Origin: Sphingopyxis bauzanensis
Lineage (GTDB): Bacteria; Pseudomonadota; Alphaproteobacteria; Sphingomonadales; Sphingomonadaceae
Length of the DNA stretch: 64,000 bases
Reading direction: 5' to 3'
NCBI RefSeq assembly: GCF_002205675.1
Contig: NZ_NISK01000001.1
Span: forward strand, 553,054-617,053
The position numbers were made by a program, and so were the translations under genes. The notes beneath the pieces were generated by a model. That model ran no database searches. It was not told where the DNA came from and was given only the letters and a program-made list of their open reading frames with translations. Shown one piece after another: positions 63,006-64,000 of this stretch; positions within the stretch are counted from its first letter, which is position 1, and the number at the start of each line of letters is the position of its first letter.

Positions 63006-64000
63006 TCAGAACTTCACCGTGCCGGTGACAAAAACCTGGCGCGGGTTGCCGTAGAAAGCGGTCAACGTGCCTTCGGTGCCGAGCGCCGAGGTCGGCAGGC
63101 CGTTGCCGCCGATCACCGGCACGCCCGTGGTCGGGTTGACGTTGATGAAGTTATAGCCCGAGGTCTTATATTCCTTGTCGGTCAGATTTTTGCCGAATAT
63201 GCCGATGCTCCAGCGATCGTCGGGGGCGGTATAGACGATGCTGGCGTCGAGCAGCGCAAAGCCCTTCTGGTCGATGTAGGGGTTGGGGATTTCGAACTGA
63301 TAGGTCTTGCTGCGGTACGATAGCGTCGTCCCGAAACTGAGGTCACCGTCGCCGATCGGTGTTGCGTAAGCGAGGGTGCCGCTGGCGGTCCATTTCGGCG
63401 TATTCTGCACTTCACGGAAATCGGCGACGTCGGTCGGCACGCCGCCGATGTTCGACACATATTCCTTATAGTCGGCGTCGATGTAACCGAGTGCGGTCGA
63501 CAGCGTCAGCCGGTCGCCCGCCGCCGCCAGATCTTCACCAAGTCGAACACGGCCTTCGAATTCGACGCCCTTGAAGGTCGCCTTGCCGGCGTTCGACACG
63601 ACGCCGCAGAAACTGGGCAGGCCGCTAACGGTACAGGCGACCGAGCCCGGGATCTGGACGTCGGTGTAATCGGCATAGAAACCGGCGATCGCGACATTGA
63701 CCGCGCCGTCCATCAGGCTGCCCTTATAACCCACCTCATAGCTTTCGACCTGTTCGGGACGGAAGCTGAGGAACGCGGCGATTTCGTCGTCGCTGCGGGT
63801 GCCGTTGCCGTCGGTGTCGGGGGCGTTGACGCCGACGCCGCGCGGATCGAAGCCGCCGCCTTTGAAGCCCTGCGAATAGCTGGCGTAGAGCGTGTGGTCG
63901 GGAGTCGGCTTGAACGACAGCGAGGCACGCGGGGTGAATTTGTTAAAGCTGCGCTTGCCGTTGAAATCGGTCCCCGGGGCGCCGAAAGGAACCCCGGCGC
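63006..64000 (-). CDS. TonB-dependent receptor, C-terminal part (runs off right edge)
   Basis: The C-terminal third of a TonB-dependent outer-membrane receptor. About 331 codons are in the window. TPDHTLYASYSQGFKGGGFD, FRPEQVESYEVGYKGSLMDG and SIGIFGKNLTDKEYKTSGY are characteristic barrel strands. The final RQVFVTGTVKF ends with an aromatic residue. The plug and start lie beyond the right edge, so the substrate cannot be judged. Sphingomonads have many such receptors. Confidence 0.93.
   Translation of the reverse strand, partial: AGVPFGAPGTDFNGKRSFNKFTPRASLSFKPTPDHTLYASYSQGFKGGGFDPRGVGVNAPDTDGNGTRSDDEIAAFLSFRPEQVESYEVGYKGSLMDGAVNVAIAGFYADYTDVQIPGSVACTVSGLPSFCGVVSNAGKATFKGVEFEGRVRLGEDLAAAGDRLTLSTALGYIDADYKEYVSNIGGVPTDVADFREVQNTPKWTASGTLAYATPIGDGDLSFGTTLSYRSKTYQFEIPNPYIDQKGFALLDASIVYTAPDDRWSIGIFGKNLTDKEYKTSGYNFINVNPTTGVPVIGGNGLPTSALGTEGTLTAFYGNPRQVFVTGTVKF

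Overview
The window is a GC-rich (roughly 63-66%) chromosomal segment of an alphaproteobacterium. Gene content and order point to the Sphingomonadaceae, most likely Sphingopyxis or a close relative. Supporting signs are the ppsR-oriC-hemE-hemJ-rho-mnmE-mnmG-rsmG-parA-parB order, small families typical of sphingomonads or alphaproteobacteria (DUF1491, DUF1489, a DUF6489-like protein), a CYP153 P450, a TonB-dependent receptor and sphingomonad-type intergenic palindromes. The genus is an inference; the class is well supported. No phage, IS element, CRISPR array, rRNA or tRNA gene was seen.

Region 1 (1-6.1 kb, minus strand): the str cluster rpsL-rpsG-fusA-tuf, then rpsJ and the start of rplC (S10 operon), separated by a likely terminator after tuf. 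S12 carries Arg at position 88, where Escherichia coli has Lys. Region 2 (6.1-17.3 kb): single genes and short operons: a family 6 DNA glycosylase, a secreted amidohydrolase, an S8 protease with a probable autotransporter barrel, HAD-dapD, gpmA, a small heat-shock gene with a sigma32-like promoter and a ROSE-type RNA thermometer, and an overlapping lipoprotein / M14 carboxypeptidase / GNAT operon.

Region 3 (17.4-34.7 kb) is the replication-origin neighbourhood. ptsN, hpf, dnaQ, coaE, aroE, maf and ppsR run leftward. hemE, hemJ, rho, a TerC gene, mnmE, mnmG, rsmG, parA and parB run rightward. Between ppsR and hemE lies a 349 bp intergenic region with DnaA boxes, five GANTC (CcrM) sites and an AT-rich block: the predicted oriC. 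Three parS palindromes lie just after mnmE, inside mnmG and inside rsmG, next to parAB.

Region 4 (34.7-47 kb) is more accessory: a DUF4402 pilin-like gene, a periplasmic chaperone and an outer-membrane usher form a chaperone-usher locus. metE follows behind a cobalamin riboswitch, then a thioesterase. Next comes a three-gene glycan module (UDP-galactopyranose-mutase-like flavoprotein, GtrA flippase-like protein, GT-C-like membrane protein), then msrB.

Region 5 (47-64 kb): a CYP153 alkane hydroxylase-type P450, a two-gene ABC-2 exporter, queG, an EI24 membrane protein with a lipoprotein, a PfkB sugar kinase, a polysaccharide flippase, gpsA-tsaD diverging from hemC-hemD and a mitofilin-like gene, a glutaryl-CoA dehydrogenase / CoA-transferase pair, and the 3' part of a TonB-dependent receptor running off the right edge.
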